From positions 5,111-69,110 of the forward strand of contig CBFHQE010000002.1 in the NCBI GenBank assembly GCA_965657935.1: DNA of 64,000 nt, written 5' to 3'. The notes under the pieces are model-generated. The model was not told the origin of the DNA. It searched no databases and saw nothing but the letters and a program-made list of their open reading frames with translations. Origin of the DNA: Maricaulis sp965657935. GTDB lineage: Bacteria; Pseudomonadota; Alphaproteobacteria; Caulobacterales; Maricaulaceae. Of this stretch, positions 1 through 8,909 are shown in pieces. A program made the position numbers and the translations under genes. The first letter of the stretch is position 1. Each line of letters starts with the position of its first letter.

Positions 1-1
1 G

Positions 2-1429
2 TACAATACCAGCCGCATCCCTTTTCTGTCGGACAGTGGTTTCTTCTTCACCCCCTCTTATGCGGCTGCGTCGACACGCCCGCGCACCATCGAGGAAGGC
101 GAGGCCTGGATTCGGCGGGTCGAGGGCATTGATGGCTATTTCAGCCAGAATCTCGACTGGATGACACAAGGTCTCAATGAGGGCTTCACCCAGCCTCGCA
201 TCATTGTCGAGGGTGCGATCTCGCAGCTCGAAGGCTTGTTGGCCGACGAGGTGCTGGAAGGCGTTCTGATCCTGCCGATCGAGAATATGTCCCCGGCACT
301 GGATGAGGGCGAACGCGAACGCCTGCGGAGTGAGGCTGAGACAGCGATCCGTGATCATGCCATTCCCGCCTATCAGCGCGTTCTGGATTTTTTCAACGAC
401 CAGTACATGACGGGCTCTCGTGACAGCATTGGCATTTCCGAAGTGCCCGGTGGTCGCGAGTATTACCAGTCGCTGGTGCGCTATCACACGACGCTGGATA
501 CTTCGCCGGAAGAGGTGCACCAGCGCGGTCTGTCCGAAGTCGCACGCATCCGTGCCGAGATGGAAGCGGTGATCGCCGAGACCGGGTTCGAGGGCACGTT
601 CGCCGAATTCCTGGAGTTCCTGCGCACGGACCCGCAATTCTATGCCCAGACCGAGGAAGAATTGCTGATGCACGCCGCCTGGATTTCCAAGCGTGCGGAT
701 GATGCGATGCCGGCCTTTTTCGGGCATTTGCCGCGGCTGCCGTATGGCGTGCGCCCGGTGCCGCCAAGCATGGCGCCGACCTATACCACTGGACGCTACT
801 GGCCAGGCGACAGTGAAACCGGCGTGGCGGGAGGTTATATGGTCAACACCTATAATCTTTCCCAGCGTCCGCTTTACGTTCTGCCGGCGCTAAGCGTGCA
901 CGAGGCTGTACCCGGCCACCACCACCAGATCGCCATCGCCCAGGAATTGGAGAATGTCCCGGACTTTCGCCGCGACACCTACATCACCGCCTTTGGCGAG
1001 GGTTGGGGGCTTTATACAGAGAACCTGGCGATTGATATGGGCCTGTATCGGACGCCCTATGAGAATTTTGGTCGCCTGACCTATGAGATGTGGCGCGCCT
1101 GCCGCCTCGTGGTGGACACCGGCATGCATTACATGGGCTGGACGCGAGACCAGGCCGAGGCCTGTCTGCTCGAGAACTCCGCCCTCGCGCCACACAATGT
1201 GCGCACCGAGGTGCTGCGTTACATCGCCTGGCCGGGTCAGGCTCTGGCTTACAAGACTGGCGAACTCTTGATGCGCGATCTGCGCGCAGAGGCCGAGGAG
1301 CGGCTGGGTTCGAGTTTCGATATTCGCGCCTTCCACGACAGGCTGCTGGAGGATGGTTCCATGCCGCTCTCCGCACTGGAAGCGAAAATGCGGAACTGGA
1401 TCGATGAACAGGAAGCGGCCATCGAATAG
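2..1429 (+). CDS. DUF885 family protein, 5' end outside window
   Basis: This is the C-terminal part of a DUF885 family protein, a group of exported or cytoplasmic putative metallopeptidases. The reading frame is open from base 2, so the gene starts before the window; the first internal ATG in frame is at 161, but the codons before it encode sensible protein (for example RTIEEGEAWIRR). The family signature HEAVPGHHH lies at about 901-927, followed by the conserved EGWGLYTE segment near 999-1022. These are the presumed metal-binding and catalytic parts. The gene ends in TAG at 1429 and is followed by a strong hairpin shared with the convergent TonB receptor gene. Substrate is unknown; peptidase activity is inferred from the family only. 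Confidence 0.85.
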   Translation, partial: YNTSRIPFLSDSGFFFTPSYAAASTRPRTIEEGEAWIRRVEGIDGYFSQNLDWMTQGLNEGFTQPRIIVEGAISQLEGLLADEVLEGVLILPIENMSPALDEGERERLRSEAETAIRDHAIPAYQRVLDFFNDQYMTGSRDSIGISEVPGGREYYQSLVRYHTTLDTSPEEVHQRGLSEVARIRAEMEAVIAETGFEGTFAEFLEFLRTDPQFYAQTEEELLMHAAWISKRADDAMPAFFGHLPRLPYGVRPVPPSMAPTYTTGRYWPGDSETGVAGGYMVNTYNLSQRPLYVLPALSVHEAVPGHHHQIAIAQELENVPDFRRDTYITAFGEGWGLYTENLAIDMGLYRTPYENFGRLTYEMWRACRLVVDTGMHYMGWTRDQAEACLLENSALAPHNVRTEVLRYIAWPGQALAYKTGELLMRDLRAEAEERLGSSFDIRAFHDRLLEDGSMPLSALEAKMRNWIDEQEAAIE

Positions 1430-1511
1430 GCCGCGCTGGCCTGCCTCGCCGGCCGTGGCAGAAGCACAATATTCGTTTCCAAGACGCGGGTTGTGTGTTC
1501 ATAAGGCATAA

Positions 1512-1540
1512 AAAAGGGCGGCCTCGAGGCCGCCCTTTTC
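1512..1540. terminator. bidirectional intrinsic terminator
   Basis: An 8-bp perfect stem, GGGCGGCC (1516-1523) and GGCCGCCC (1528-1535) around a TCGA loop, is flanked by A-tract on the left and TTTT on the right. It sits between the 3' ends of two convergent genes and can terminate both. Confidence 0.85.
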
Positions 1541-1560
1541 TGTTTTCTGTTTGCGTTCGC

Positions 1561-3930
1561 CTAGTACTGGCGGCGCAGCGTCACACCGATGGTGCGCGGC
1601 TGATTTGTGCGGAAGGAGAGGCGAGCCCGGCCACCGCGCTCGCGGTCAAAGGACAGGTTCGCATTCTCGTCCATCACATTGTCGACGAAGGCTGTCAGCT
1701 GGGTGTTGCCCCAGTCGATGCCGGCTGACAGATAGCCAATGCCGTACGGGTCCAGTTCCAGGTCGACCCAATTGCTCTCATTGCCAGAGGCGCCGCCAAA
1801 CGGCAGGCCGGAGAAGAACTGGCCGGCGCCCGTTTCCTGATCGCTTGGTTGCGTGTAGCTGTCACCAACATGCTGGTAGGCAGCGGTCAGGAAGCCTTCA
1901 GCACCAGAACCGGCCCAGCTTGCGTCATAGGTATAAACGGCGCTGACCGACATGGTTAGCTCAGGTGTCGAGGCCAGACGGTTGCCTTCACGAATGCCCG
2001 CAAGAACCGTGTTCGTACCGTCGACGACGGTGGAGTCGAACTCAGATCTGACGTAGGTGCCGGCAAAGGCGACAAAGAGATTGTCAGTCAGCTGGTTGGA
2101 GAATTCCAGTTCCAGGCCGCCTGCATGTGCTTCTTCAACATTGAAGCTGACGCGCGAGGAGCAGGATCCCGCATCCAGCGTGACCTGCAGGTTCTCGATG
2201 TCGTTGTGGAAGACTGCGGCGTTCATGGTCCAGCCATTGGCCTGACCCTTGATGCCGGCCTCATAGTTCCACGACGTTTCATCATCATAGTCCTGGAAGC
2301 CACCAAAGATCGCCTCGTCCGATGCAGAACACAGGGTGGAGTTCAGCGGGTCGTTGACACCGCCGAGACGGAAGCCCTGGGCCGCCTGCACGTTGAAGGT
2401 GAACGTGTCATTCAGGTCATGACTGAAGATGAAACGGGTGTTCAAGCCATCCGACGCCGTGGCGTCCTGAACGTTGGAGAAGCCGGAAGAGAACAGGCCA
2501 CCCTGGGAGATGGTGCGGTTCTCCTCGAAGTCATACCAGCGACCACCGAAGGTAACACGTGTCCGGTCCGACGCATGCCAGGTCGCTTCACCGAAGATTG
2601 CGAACTGGTCGATATTGTAGTCGAGATCTGCACTGTAGGGGCTGTTGGCCGGGAAGCCGTTCAGCGTGCCAGCAGCGGTGCCTGCGCCAAGCGCTGCATC
2701 GGTCGCAGCATCATATCCCGGAGTGGGGAGGCGCTGTTTGTAGTTGCGCTCGACGTCGGAGTAGAAGCCGCCGACGATCCAGTCGAAATCACCATCACCG
2801 GTGGAGGCGAGGCGAAGTTCCTGGGTGAACTGACTCAGATCCGTGGTGTCACGCAGGTTGGACGGTAGCAACACGGCTGCGTCGGCATACCCAAGGTCTA
2901 CAGAGACTGAACCCGTCAGCGCGGATGCATCACGGCTGACCAGGATGGAGCGATCCATGAAGCTGGTCACCGAGGTGAGGGTGAAGCCGTCATAGTCAAC
3001 TTCAACCGTGAGGTCGGCGAGCATGGTCTCGTCTTCGAAACCTTCTTCCAGCAGCAGGTATTGCTCACGTGGGCCCATGGTGATGGCCGGACGTGTGGTG
3101 GTGTGCGGATTGGCGAACAGGTTGAAACGTTCCTGGCGATTGAAGCCGTCCGTTTCGATTTCCTGGTAGACAATGCGCGGAGTGACACGAACATTGTCGT
3201 TCACATCCATTGCGAGTGCGGCACGGATACCTGTGCGGCTGCCGCCATTCACGTCCTCGGTGCGCGAACCGCCTTCGCCGAGCGCATCGATGAAGCCGGC
3301 ATAATCGGTGTGATATGCGGCGATGCGAAGTGCTGCCGTCTCACCGATCGGGAAGTTGACCATGCCCTTGAGATGGCCACCGATCTCGCCGTCCTCGACA
3401 CTATTCACCTCGAACTCGGCTTCCGCCTCGTACTCGCCGATGGTCGGCTGGTTGGTGATATAGCGAATGGTGCCGCCGATCGAGCCGGAACCAAACAGCG
3501 TGCCTTGTGGGCCACGCAGTGTTTCGACACGGTTCAGGTCGTAAAGATCGAAGTCGGGTGTGAACAGTGACAACGAGATCACGGACTCGTCGAGATAGAC
3601 ACCAACCTGCTCCTTCACGCCCGGCTGGTCGCGGACGATCTGTCCGGCGGAAACACCGCGAATGGAGACCTGGCTCTGACCAGGGCCCAGATTCTGGATG
3701 TTCAGACCGGCGACATTGCGGGCAATGTCTTCAATTGAGCCAGCGCCAGTATTGCGGATGTCTTCCGCCGTCTGCGCATTGATCGAGAACGGGACCTCTT
3801 GCAGCGATTGCTCGCGTTTGGTCGCCGTTACCACGATTACTTCGGTGTCTTGAGCAAGCGTGGGTGCTGCTAAAGAAGCCGCAAATACAACTGCGAGAGC
3901 AGTTGAAGCGAGCACTCCAGACTGTTTCAT
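1561..3930 (-). CDS. TonB-dependent outer-membrane receptor
   Basis: Outer-membrane beta-barrel transporter of about 789 residues energised by TonB. The start at 3930 is chosen over an upstream in-frame ATG at 3984 because it begins a clear signal peptide (MKQSGVLASTAL, cleavage near LAQ-DTE) and is preceded by GGGGAGAG. The mature N-terminus carries a TonB box (EVIVVTATKR), followed by the plug domain with VETLRGPQGTLFGSG, which is very typical of the CirA/iron-complex-like receptors of marine Alphaproteobacteria. The barrel ends in an aromatic residue (RRQY). No TonB, ExbB, binding protein or sugar-hydrolase gene is adjacent, so the substrate cannot be assigned; annotated relatives range from siderophore to oligosaccharide receptors. 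Confidence 0.93.
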   Translation of the reverse strand: MKQSGVLASTALAVVFAASLAAPTLAQDTEVIVVTATKREQSLQEVPFSINAQTAEDIRNTGAGSIEDIARNVAGLNIQNLGPGQSQVSIRGVSAGQIVRDQPGVKEQVGVYLDESVISLSLFTPDFDLYDLNRVETLRGPQGTLFGSGSIGGTIRYITNQPTIGEYEAEAEFEVNSVEDGEIGGHLKGMVNFPIGETAALRIAAYHTDYAGFIDALGEGGSRTEDVNGGSRTGIRAALAMDVNDNVRVTPRIVYQEIETDGFNRQERFNLFANPHTTTRPAITMGPREQYLLLEEGFEDETMLADLTVEVDYDGFTLTSVTSFMDRSILVSRDASALTGSVSVDLGYADAAVLLPSNLRDTTDLSQFTQELRLASTGDGDFDWIVGGFYSDVERNYKQRLPTPGYDAATDAALGAGTAAGTLNGFPANSPYSADLDYNIDQFAIFGEATWHASDRTRVTFGGRWYDFEENRTISQGGLFSSGFSNVQDATASDGLNTRFIFSHDLNDTFTFNVQAAQGFRLGGVNDPLNSTLCSASDEAIFGGFQDYDDETSWNYEAGIKGQANGWTMNAAVFHNDIENLQVTLDAGSCSSRVSFNVEEAHAGGLELEFSNQLTDNLFVAFAGTYVRSEFDSTVVDGTNTVLAGIREGNRLASTPELTMSVSAVYTYDASWAGSGAEGFLTAAYQHVGDSYTQPSDQETGAGQFFSGLPFGGASGNESNWVDLELDPYGIGYLSAGIDWGNTQLTAFVDNVMDENANLSFDRERGGRARLSFRTNQPRTIGVTLRRQY

Positions 3931-4102
3931 TTTATCTCTCCCCGGGGATTTTTGTTGGAATGATTCTAAACTGCCACAAGGCATAGGGGTATTCGAGCAT
4001 ATTTCGTGTCTAAGGGAATATTATTATGCTCTTTTTCCCTCACCGTTGCACGTACACCACACCGCTTGACATTCCGGCGGCCAGAACCCTTATCCAGCAT
4101 CG

Positions 4103-5437
4103 ATGAGTGATTACGATAACAATCCTGCCGCCTCGGGCGCGGACCGGCCATCAGAACGAAAGCCGGACTCCAAGCCGGGGTTGGATATCATGACTTTTGG
4201 CTGTCGTCTCAACGGCTGGGAGAGCGAGGTCATGCGCAAACATGCGCAAGACGCAGGCCTTTCCAATGCGATCCTGGTGAATACCTGTGCGGTCACAAAC
4301 GAAGCCGTGCGCCAGGCCCGCCAACAGATCCGACGTGCGCGCCGCGAGAACCCCGAAGCAAAGATCATCGTCACAGGTTGTGCTGCCCAGGTTGATCCCG
4401 ACATGTTTGCGGAAATGCCGGAAGTTGATCGGGTCGTCGGCAATGACGAGAAGCTCAAGGCGGAGACGTTCAAGCCGGACGTCTTGCTGGGCGGCACCGA
4501 GAAAGTGCGCGTCAACGATATCATGAGTGTCCGCGAAACCGCCGGACATCTGGTCGAGGGAATGGAAGGTCGCGCGCGCGCCTATGTCCAGGTGCAGAAT
4601 GGCTGCGACCATCGCTGTACCTTCTGCATCATCCCTTTTGGACGCGGCAATTCCCGTTCGGTGCCCGCCGGCGAGGTGGTGGACCAGATCAAGACGCTCG
4701 TTGACAAGGGCCACAGCGAAGTTGTGCTGACGGGTGTTGATCTGACCTCCTGGGGGGGAGACCTGCCCGCGACGCCGCAGCTGGGGCGTCTGGTCCAGGC
4801 GATCCTCAAACAGGTGCCGGACCTGCCGCGACTGCGCCTCTCCTCCATTGACGCCATCGAGATCGATGAACCCCTGTTCGAGGCCATTACGGGCGAACAG
4901 CGTGTCGCGCCCTATCTGCATCTTTCGCTGCAGGCCGGAGATGACATGATCCTCAAGCGCATGAAGCGGCGTCATCTTCGTGATGACGCGATCGCCTTGT
5001 GTTCACGTTTGAAGGCAGCGCGCCCCGAAATTGCCTTTGGCGCGGATCTGATCGCCGGGTTCCCGACCGAGACCGAAGCGATGTTCGAGAACTCCCTCAA
5101 ACTTGTCGATGAATGCCAGCTGGCCTATCTGCACGTCTTCCCGTTTTCACCCCGCCCGGGAACGCCGGCGGCGCGCATGCCGCAGCTTGACCGCGCTGTG
5201 ATCAAGGAGCGCGCTTCGCGTCTGCGGGCGAAGGCGCAAGAGGCGTTGAATCGTCATCTCGACAGCATGGTCGGCCGAGTTGATGCGGCTCTGGTCGAAA
5301 AGCCGGGTTTTGCCCGGGCGGGAAATTTTGCCAGCATTCGCTATCCGGCCGACAGTGCACCGCGGCCCGGCGCGCTTGTGAATATCGAGGTTTCGGGTCA
5401 TGACGGGCGTGAATTGCAGGGGAAACTCGTCGAATGA
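4103..5437 (+). CDS. mtaB: tRNA t6A37 methylthiotransferase MtaB-like
   Basis: Radical-SAM methylthiotransferase of 444 residues. The N-terminal MTTase domain begins with MTFGCRLNGWESEVMR and contains further conserved cysteines (NTCAVTNEA, VTGCAAQ) for one Fe-S cluster. The radical-SAM motif C-x3-C-x2-C is CDHRCTFC at residues 168-175. The family adds a methylthio group to t6A at position 37 of tRNAs reading ANN codons. MtaB rather than MiaB is favoured by the GCRLN signature and by the absence of a MiaB-type neighbourhood; a RimO assignment is unlikely for the same motif. Its stop overlaps the ftsY start by 4 nt (ATGA), so the two are probably co-transcribed. Confidence 0.9.
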   Translation: MSDYDNNPAASGADRPSERKPDSKPGLDIMTFGCRLNGWESEVMRKHAQDAGLSNAILVNTCAVTNEAVRQARQQIRRARRENPEAKIIVTGCAAQVDPDMFAEMPEVDRVVGNDEKLKAETFKPDVLLGGTEKVRVNDIMSVRETAGHLVEGMEGRARAYVQVQNGCDHRCTFCIIPFGRGNSRSVPAGEVVDQIKTLVDKGHSEVVLTGVDLTSWGGDLPATPQLGRLVQAILKQVPDLPRLRLSSIDAIEIDEPLFEAITGEQRVAPYLHLSLQAGDDMILKRMKRRHLRDDAIALCSRLKAARPEIAFGADLIAGFPTETEAMFENSLKLVDECQLAYLHVFPFSPRPGTPAARMPQLDRAVIKERASRLRAKAQEALNRHLDSMVGRVDAALVEKPGFARAGNFASIRYPADSAPRPGALVNIEVSGHDGRELQGKLVE

Positions 5438-6363
5438 GTGAGAAAAAGCCGGGCTTCTTTTCCCGACTTGCTGCGGGGCTGAAACGCACCTCGTCCAAAC
5501 TGGGCGAATCCGTCACTGCGATCTTCACCAAGCGCAAGCTGGACAATGAGGCCATCGAGGAGCTGGAAGACACGCTCATCGCCGCGGATCTCGGCGCTGC
5601 TGCAGCCATGCGCGTGACCGAGCGTCTGGCCAAGGACCGTTTCGACAAGGAAGTCAGCGACGAGGAGGTCCGCGAGGTTTTGGCCTCCGTTGTTGCAGAA
5701 ACGCTGGAACCCCTGGAAACGCCACTCGACCTTACCGGCAGCTCGCCGCGTGTGGTGCTGTTTGTCGGCGTCAACGGCTCCGGCAAGACGACGACGCTCG
5801 GCAAGATCGCCGTCAAACTCAAGCGCGACGGCCGCAATCCTGTGCTGGCAGCGGGTGATACTTTCCGTGCGGCAGCCATCGAACAGGTCTCTGTCTGGGG
5901 CGAACGAGCCAAGGCACCTGTCATCAAGCGCGAAATCGGCGCCGATGCAGCGGGGCTGGCCTATGATGCGCTGGAGGAAGCCGAGCGCGGTGGACATGAT
6001 GTGGTACTGATCGACACGGCCGGACGGCTTCAGAACAAGTCCGAGCTGATGGAAGAACTCCGCAAGATCGTCCGCGTTATTCGCAAGAAAATCCCCGATG
6101 CCCCGCACGAGGTTTTGCTGGTGCTCGACGGCACGGTCGGCTCCAACGCCGTGTCACAGGCTGAGGCCTTCCTTGAAGCCTCTGACGTGACTGGCGTGAT
6201 CATGACCAAGCTGGACGGGACGGCCAAGGGAGGTGCCCTGGTCCAGGTGGCCGAGAAATTCCAGCTGCCGATCCACTATATCGGCATCGGTGAGGGCGAA
6301 GAGGACCTCCAGCCTTTCAGCGCGCAGGGCTTTGCCCGCGCCATTGCGGGTCTGGAGGAGTAG
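5434..6363 (+). CDS. ftsY: signal recognition particle receptor FtsY
   Basis: SRP receptor GTPase, 309 residues, which docks ribosome-nascent chain-SRP complexes at the inner membrane. The NG domain is complete: helical N domain (residues about 20-95), P-loop VGVNGSGKTTT near residue 110, DTFRAAA, the G3 motif DTAGRLQ, and TKLDGTAKGG. The acidic A domain found in E. coli FtsY is essentially missing; only a short charged N-terminus is present, as in other alphaproteobacterial forms. It overlaps mtaB by ATGA and is followed after 3 nt by the EamA transporter gene, forming one operon. Confidence 0.97.
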   Translation: MSEKKPGFFSRLAAGLKRTSSKLGESVTAIFTKRKLDNEAIEELEDTLIAADLGAAAAMRVTERLAKDRFDKEVSDEEVREVLASVVAETLEPLETPLDLTGSSPRVVLFVGVNGSGKTTTLGKIAVKLKRDGRNPVLAAGDTFRAAAIEQVSVWGERAKAPVIKREIGADAAGLAYDALEEAERGGHDVVLIDTAGRLQNKSELMEELRKIVRVIRKKIPDAPHEVLLVLDGTVGSNAVSQAEAFLEASDVTGVIMTKLDGTAKGGALVQVAEKFQLPIHYIGIGEGEEDLQPFSAQGFARAIAGLEE

Positions 6364-6366
6364 GGC

Positions 6367-7221
6367 TTGCTCGAAGCCCTCCCGCTCGCCAGCCTGGCCA
6401 TGTTGTGCTCGGCGAGCCTGCATGCCTTCATGGGGTTGCTGACCAAACAGGCGGGCGACCGCCTGGTGTTTCGGGCCGCGATGATGTCGATCGGGGCTGC
6501 CTACGTCCTGCCCGTCCTGCTGACGCAGCCGATCCCGGACTGGAGTGTCTGGCGTTTCCTGCTTCTGGGCGCCGCCCTGCACTGGGCCTTCCAGATGGCG
6601 ATGATCCGGGCGTTCGAACACGGTGATATGGGGCTGGTCTATCCGATCATGCGCGGCGGTGCGCCGCTGCTGGCTGGCCTTGTGGCCTTTCTGGTGCTCG
6701 GCGAGGTGTTGTCGATCTGGGAGATCGCCGGGCTCGTTGTGGCCTCGCTGGCCGTGCTGGGTTTCGGTTGGCCGGAAAAGGGCGGTCGCCCCAAGGCGCA
6801 GGCGATCGGATTTGCTTTCCTCGCGGCTGGCATGACGGCGCTCTATTCAGTGAATGATGCCTCCGGTGCGCGGGCTGCCAGCAGCCCCTTTGTCTATCTG
6901 GCCTGGTTCGCCGTGGTGACAGCGGTGCCGATCCTTCTCACGGCCCTGATCCGGCGCGGGCGGGCCTTGCCCGGGCTGATGCGGCAGGAGCTGAAATCCG
7001 GTGCGATCGCCTCGCTGTTCGGCCTGGGCAGTTACGGATTTGCGCTGTTTGCTTATGCGAACGCTGCCGTTGGACCCATGTCCGCCCTGCGCGAGACGTC
7101 GGTGGTGATCGGCGCGATCCTGGCCGCCGTCGTGCTCAAGGAAGGCTTCGGCAAGCGGCGTATTGGTCTCTCGGTCGTGCTTGTAGGCGGCCTGCTCGCT
7201 ATGCGCCTGGCGGCGGTATAA
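6367..7221 (+). CDS. EamA-family (DMT) transporter
   Basis: Inner-membrane protein of 284 residues with about ten hydrophobic helices in two EamA repeats (roughly residues 5-135 and 145-280), the drug/metabolite transporter fold. The second repeat holds the typical VGPMSALRETSVVIGAILA segment. The assigned start is a TTG three bases after the ftsY stop; an in-frame ATG at 6400 is an alternative that still leaves the first helix mostly intact. Substrate is unknown. The gene ends at a palindromic intergenic repeat that probably also terminates transcription. Confidence 0.85.
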   Translation: MLEALPLASLAMLCSASLHAFMGLLTKQAGDRLVFRAAMMSIGAAYVLPVLLTQPIPDWSVWRFLLLGAALHWAFQMAMIRAFEHGDMGLVYPIMRGGAPLLAGLVAFLVLGEVLSIWEIAGLVVASLAVLGFGWPEKGGRPKAQAIGFAFLAAGMTALYSVNDASGARAASSPFVYLAWFAVVTAVPILLTALIRRGRALPGLMRQELKSGAIASLFGLGSYGFALFAYANAAVGPMSALRETSVVIGAILAAVVLKEGFGKRRIGLSVVLVGGLLAMRLAAV

Positions 7222-7224
7222 TTT

Positions 7225-7333
7225 CTTCCCCCTGCGGGGGGGAAGTGGCTGAGCGCAGCGAAGTCGAAGGGGGACGTTATCGATACACCCCCGCCGCCCC
7301 CGCGGGGCACCTCCCCCTAGTGGGGGAGGAAAG
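7225..7333. repeat. palindromic GC-rich intergenic repeat
   Basis: About 110 bp between two convergent genes contain several nested inverted repeats: CTTCCCCCTGCGGGGGGGAAG-like arms at the left, GCCCCCGCGGGGC in the middle (about 7296-7308), and CTCCCCCTAGTGGGGGAG at the right (7311-7328). The phrase AGTGGCTGAGCGCAGCGAAG between them is of the kind seen in dispersed intergenic elements of Caulobacter-like genomes. I recognise it from general familiarity with such genomes; no second copy occurs in this window. Confidence 0.6.
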
Positions 7334-7342
7334 GCGGCAGCC

Positions 7343-8014
7343 CTAACCGCCGCGATTGACTGGCACCAGCGCGCCGGAGATGGCGCGACTGTTGTCTGAC
7401 AGAAGAAAACCAATCACTTCCGCCGCTGCTTCCGGTTTCACCCAGCTGGACGTATCGGCATCGGGCATGTCGGCGCGATTGGTCGGCGTATCACGGATCG
7501 TCGGCAGAACCGCGTTCACGCGGACGCCAGCGCCCGCACCCTCTTCTGCCAGGCTTTCGGTAAGAGCGTGCACACCGGCTTTCGACGCGGTGTAGGCTGC
7601 CATGCCCAGACCCGGTGCTTTTACAGCAGCAGCACCGATATTGACGATCGCCGCTTCGCCATCAAACAGCGAGACCGCCGTGCGCGACGCGATGGCGGCA
7701 GTTTTCAGATTGATTCGGAACATCTTGTCGAAACCGTCGATGTCGCCATCGGCGATGGTCTGCCAGATGAACCCTCCGGCGATATTGGCAATACCTGTCA
7801 GGCCGCCCATTTTTTCCTTGGCGGAGGCGAACGCGGTTTGCACCGCTGCTTCATCCGTCAGGTCGACCCCGCCGATGACGTGCTGGGCCGCGCTGGAGCC
7901 ATTATCGGGAGCGAGATCGATCGCGGTGACGGTTGCACCGGCTTGCACCAGGTGAACGACGACGGCCTGGCCCAGAATGCCCAGGGCGCCGGTTACGATG
8001 ATCTTGTCAGACAT
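7343..8014 (-). CDS. short-chain dehydrogenase/reductase family protein
   Basis: Rossmann-fold protein of 223 residues. The dinucleotide motif TGALGILG (residues 8-15), the NIAGG version of the NAG motif, and the active-site YTASK are all present. The residue 13 positions before the catalytic Tyr, normally Ser, is Ala here (NIGAAAVKA), so the usual Ser-Tyr-Lys triad is incomplete. Classical SDRs reduce or oxidise small alcohols and ketones using NAD(P)(H); with Ser missing, activity may be weak or altered. The substrate is not predictable. The gene is alone, between the intergenic repeat and the lipoprotein gene's terminator. Confidence 0.85.
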   Translation of the reverse strand: MSDKIIVTGALGILGQAVVVHLVQAGATVTAIDLAPDNGSSAAQHVIGGVDLTDEAAVQTAFASAKEKMGGLTGIANIAGGFIWQTIADGDIDGFDKMFRINLKTAAIASRTAVSLFDGEAAIVNIGAAAVKAPGLGMAAYTASKAGVHALTESLAEEGAGAGVRVNAVLPTIRDTPTNRADMPDADTSSWVKPEAAAEVIGFLLSDNSRAISGALVPVNRGG

Positions 8015-8065
8015 GAGGGTCTCCCGCTTGTTTGCAGCGCGGATACCATGCCGGTCACAAAGTGC

Positions 8066-8090
8066 AAGGGGCGAGCCTGGCTCGCCCCTT
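8066..8090 (-). terminator. hairpin terminator after lipoprotein gene
   Basis: An 11-bp perfect stem, AAGGGGCGAGC (8066-8076) and GCTCGCCCCTT (8080-8090), with a 3-nt loop, lies 9 nt past the lipoprotein stop codon. The following minus-strand bases (GCACTTTGTG) form only a weak U-tract. Confidence 0.65.
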
Positions 8091-8098
8091 GTCTATGG

Positions 8099-8761
8099 CT
8101 AGCAGCCGTATCCGCGGTTTTCCTTGAGGCCCCAGGTGAGGCCATTCTCGTCGGTTCCCGCGACATAGCCATAGGGCAGATCGCCCTGATAGAATGCGTT
8201 TTGCATCTGCAGCACCATCAGTTCACCATTTCTCAGAAAGACCACGGCGTACTGGCGATAGCCACCAAATTCATTCGTGTGCATGGCGACGTTCAGAGCG
8301 TCGCCCATGATGGGCTCCACATCGGCTGGGCGGGCTTGTCCCGTGCTATCATCGCGCAGGCAGGCATTGAGGTCGGTGCCCGAGACATTGCGCGGAATTT
8401 CGCGATTGCGCCAGGCGGCCGGACGTTCCCAGGCCGCCAATGTCATGGAAATTCGATCAACCTGGCGCTCAGTGAATATTCGGCGTTCTTCCTCGGCAAT
8501 GCGACGTTCTTCCTCCAGGCGACGACGTTCTTCCTCGACGCGGCGACGCTCCTCGTCGAATACTGCGGGACAATCCGTGTCACGGCGGCCCAGCTCGGCA
8601 TCGACGAGAGAGGTCTCGTCGATCTCGCGACTGCCCGGATTGGCCTGGATGCGGCAGAGTTGCAGGTCGGAGAAGGTGTAAACGTTTTCTGCGGTAACCG
8701 TCGTCGCGCAACCGCTTAGAAGCGTTGCGAAGGCTACCGAGGCGAGAGCCAGTCGTTTCAT
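8099..8761 (-). CDS. putative lipoprotein with charged coiled coil
   Basis: Protein of 220 residues that I do not recognise as a named family. It has a lipoprotein signal peptide with lipobox LLSGC (Cys at residue 18), so it is expected to be membrane-anchored in the envelope. Residues about 68-100 form a run of Glu/Arg heptads (DEERRRVEEERRR, then LEEERRIAEEERRIF) that should make a long, highly charged single helix or coiled coil. The C-terminal 100 residues look globular, with a YAVVFLRNGELMVLQM strand segment, and end GYGC. Preceded by a minus-strand Shine-Dalgarno GGGGGATAATC. A monocistronic unit with its own terminator. Confidence 0.75.
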   Translation of the reverse strand: MKRLALASVAFATLLSGCATTVTAENVYTFSDLQLCRIQANPGSREIDETSLVDAELGRRDTDCPAVFDEERRRVEEERRRLEEERRIAEEERRIFTERQVDRISMTLAAWERPAAWRNREIPRNVSGTDLNACLRDDSTGQARPADVEPIMGDALNVAMHTNEFGGYRQYAVVFLRNGELMVLQMQNAFYQGDLPYGYVAGTDENGLTWGLKENRGYGC

Positions 8762-8909
8762 GATTATCCCCCTTGAAGATTGGCGACAGAATACTGCTGG
8801 TCATTTGCCACGCAACACCTGAACGGGGGATTGCAGGTTCGGGCTGGCTTTTTTCGCAAGCGCACCCAAAAATGGCAAAAAACAAATACAGACGGCTGGT
8901 CTCATCATT

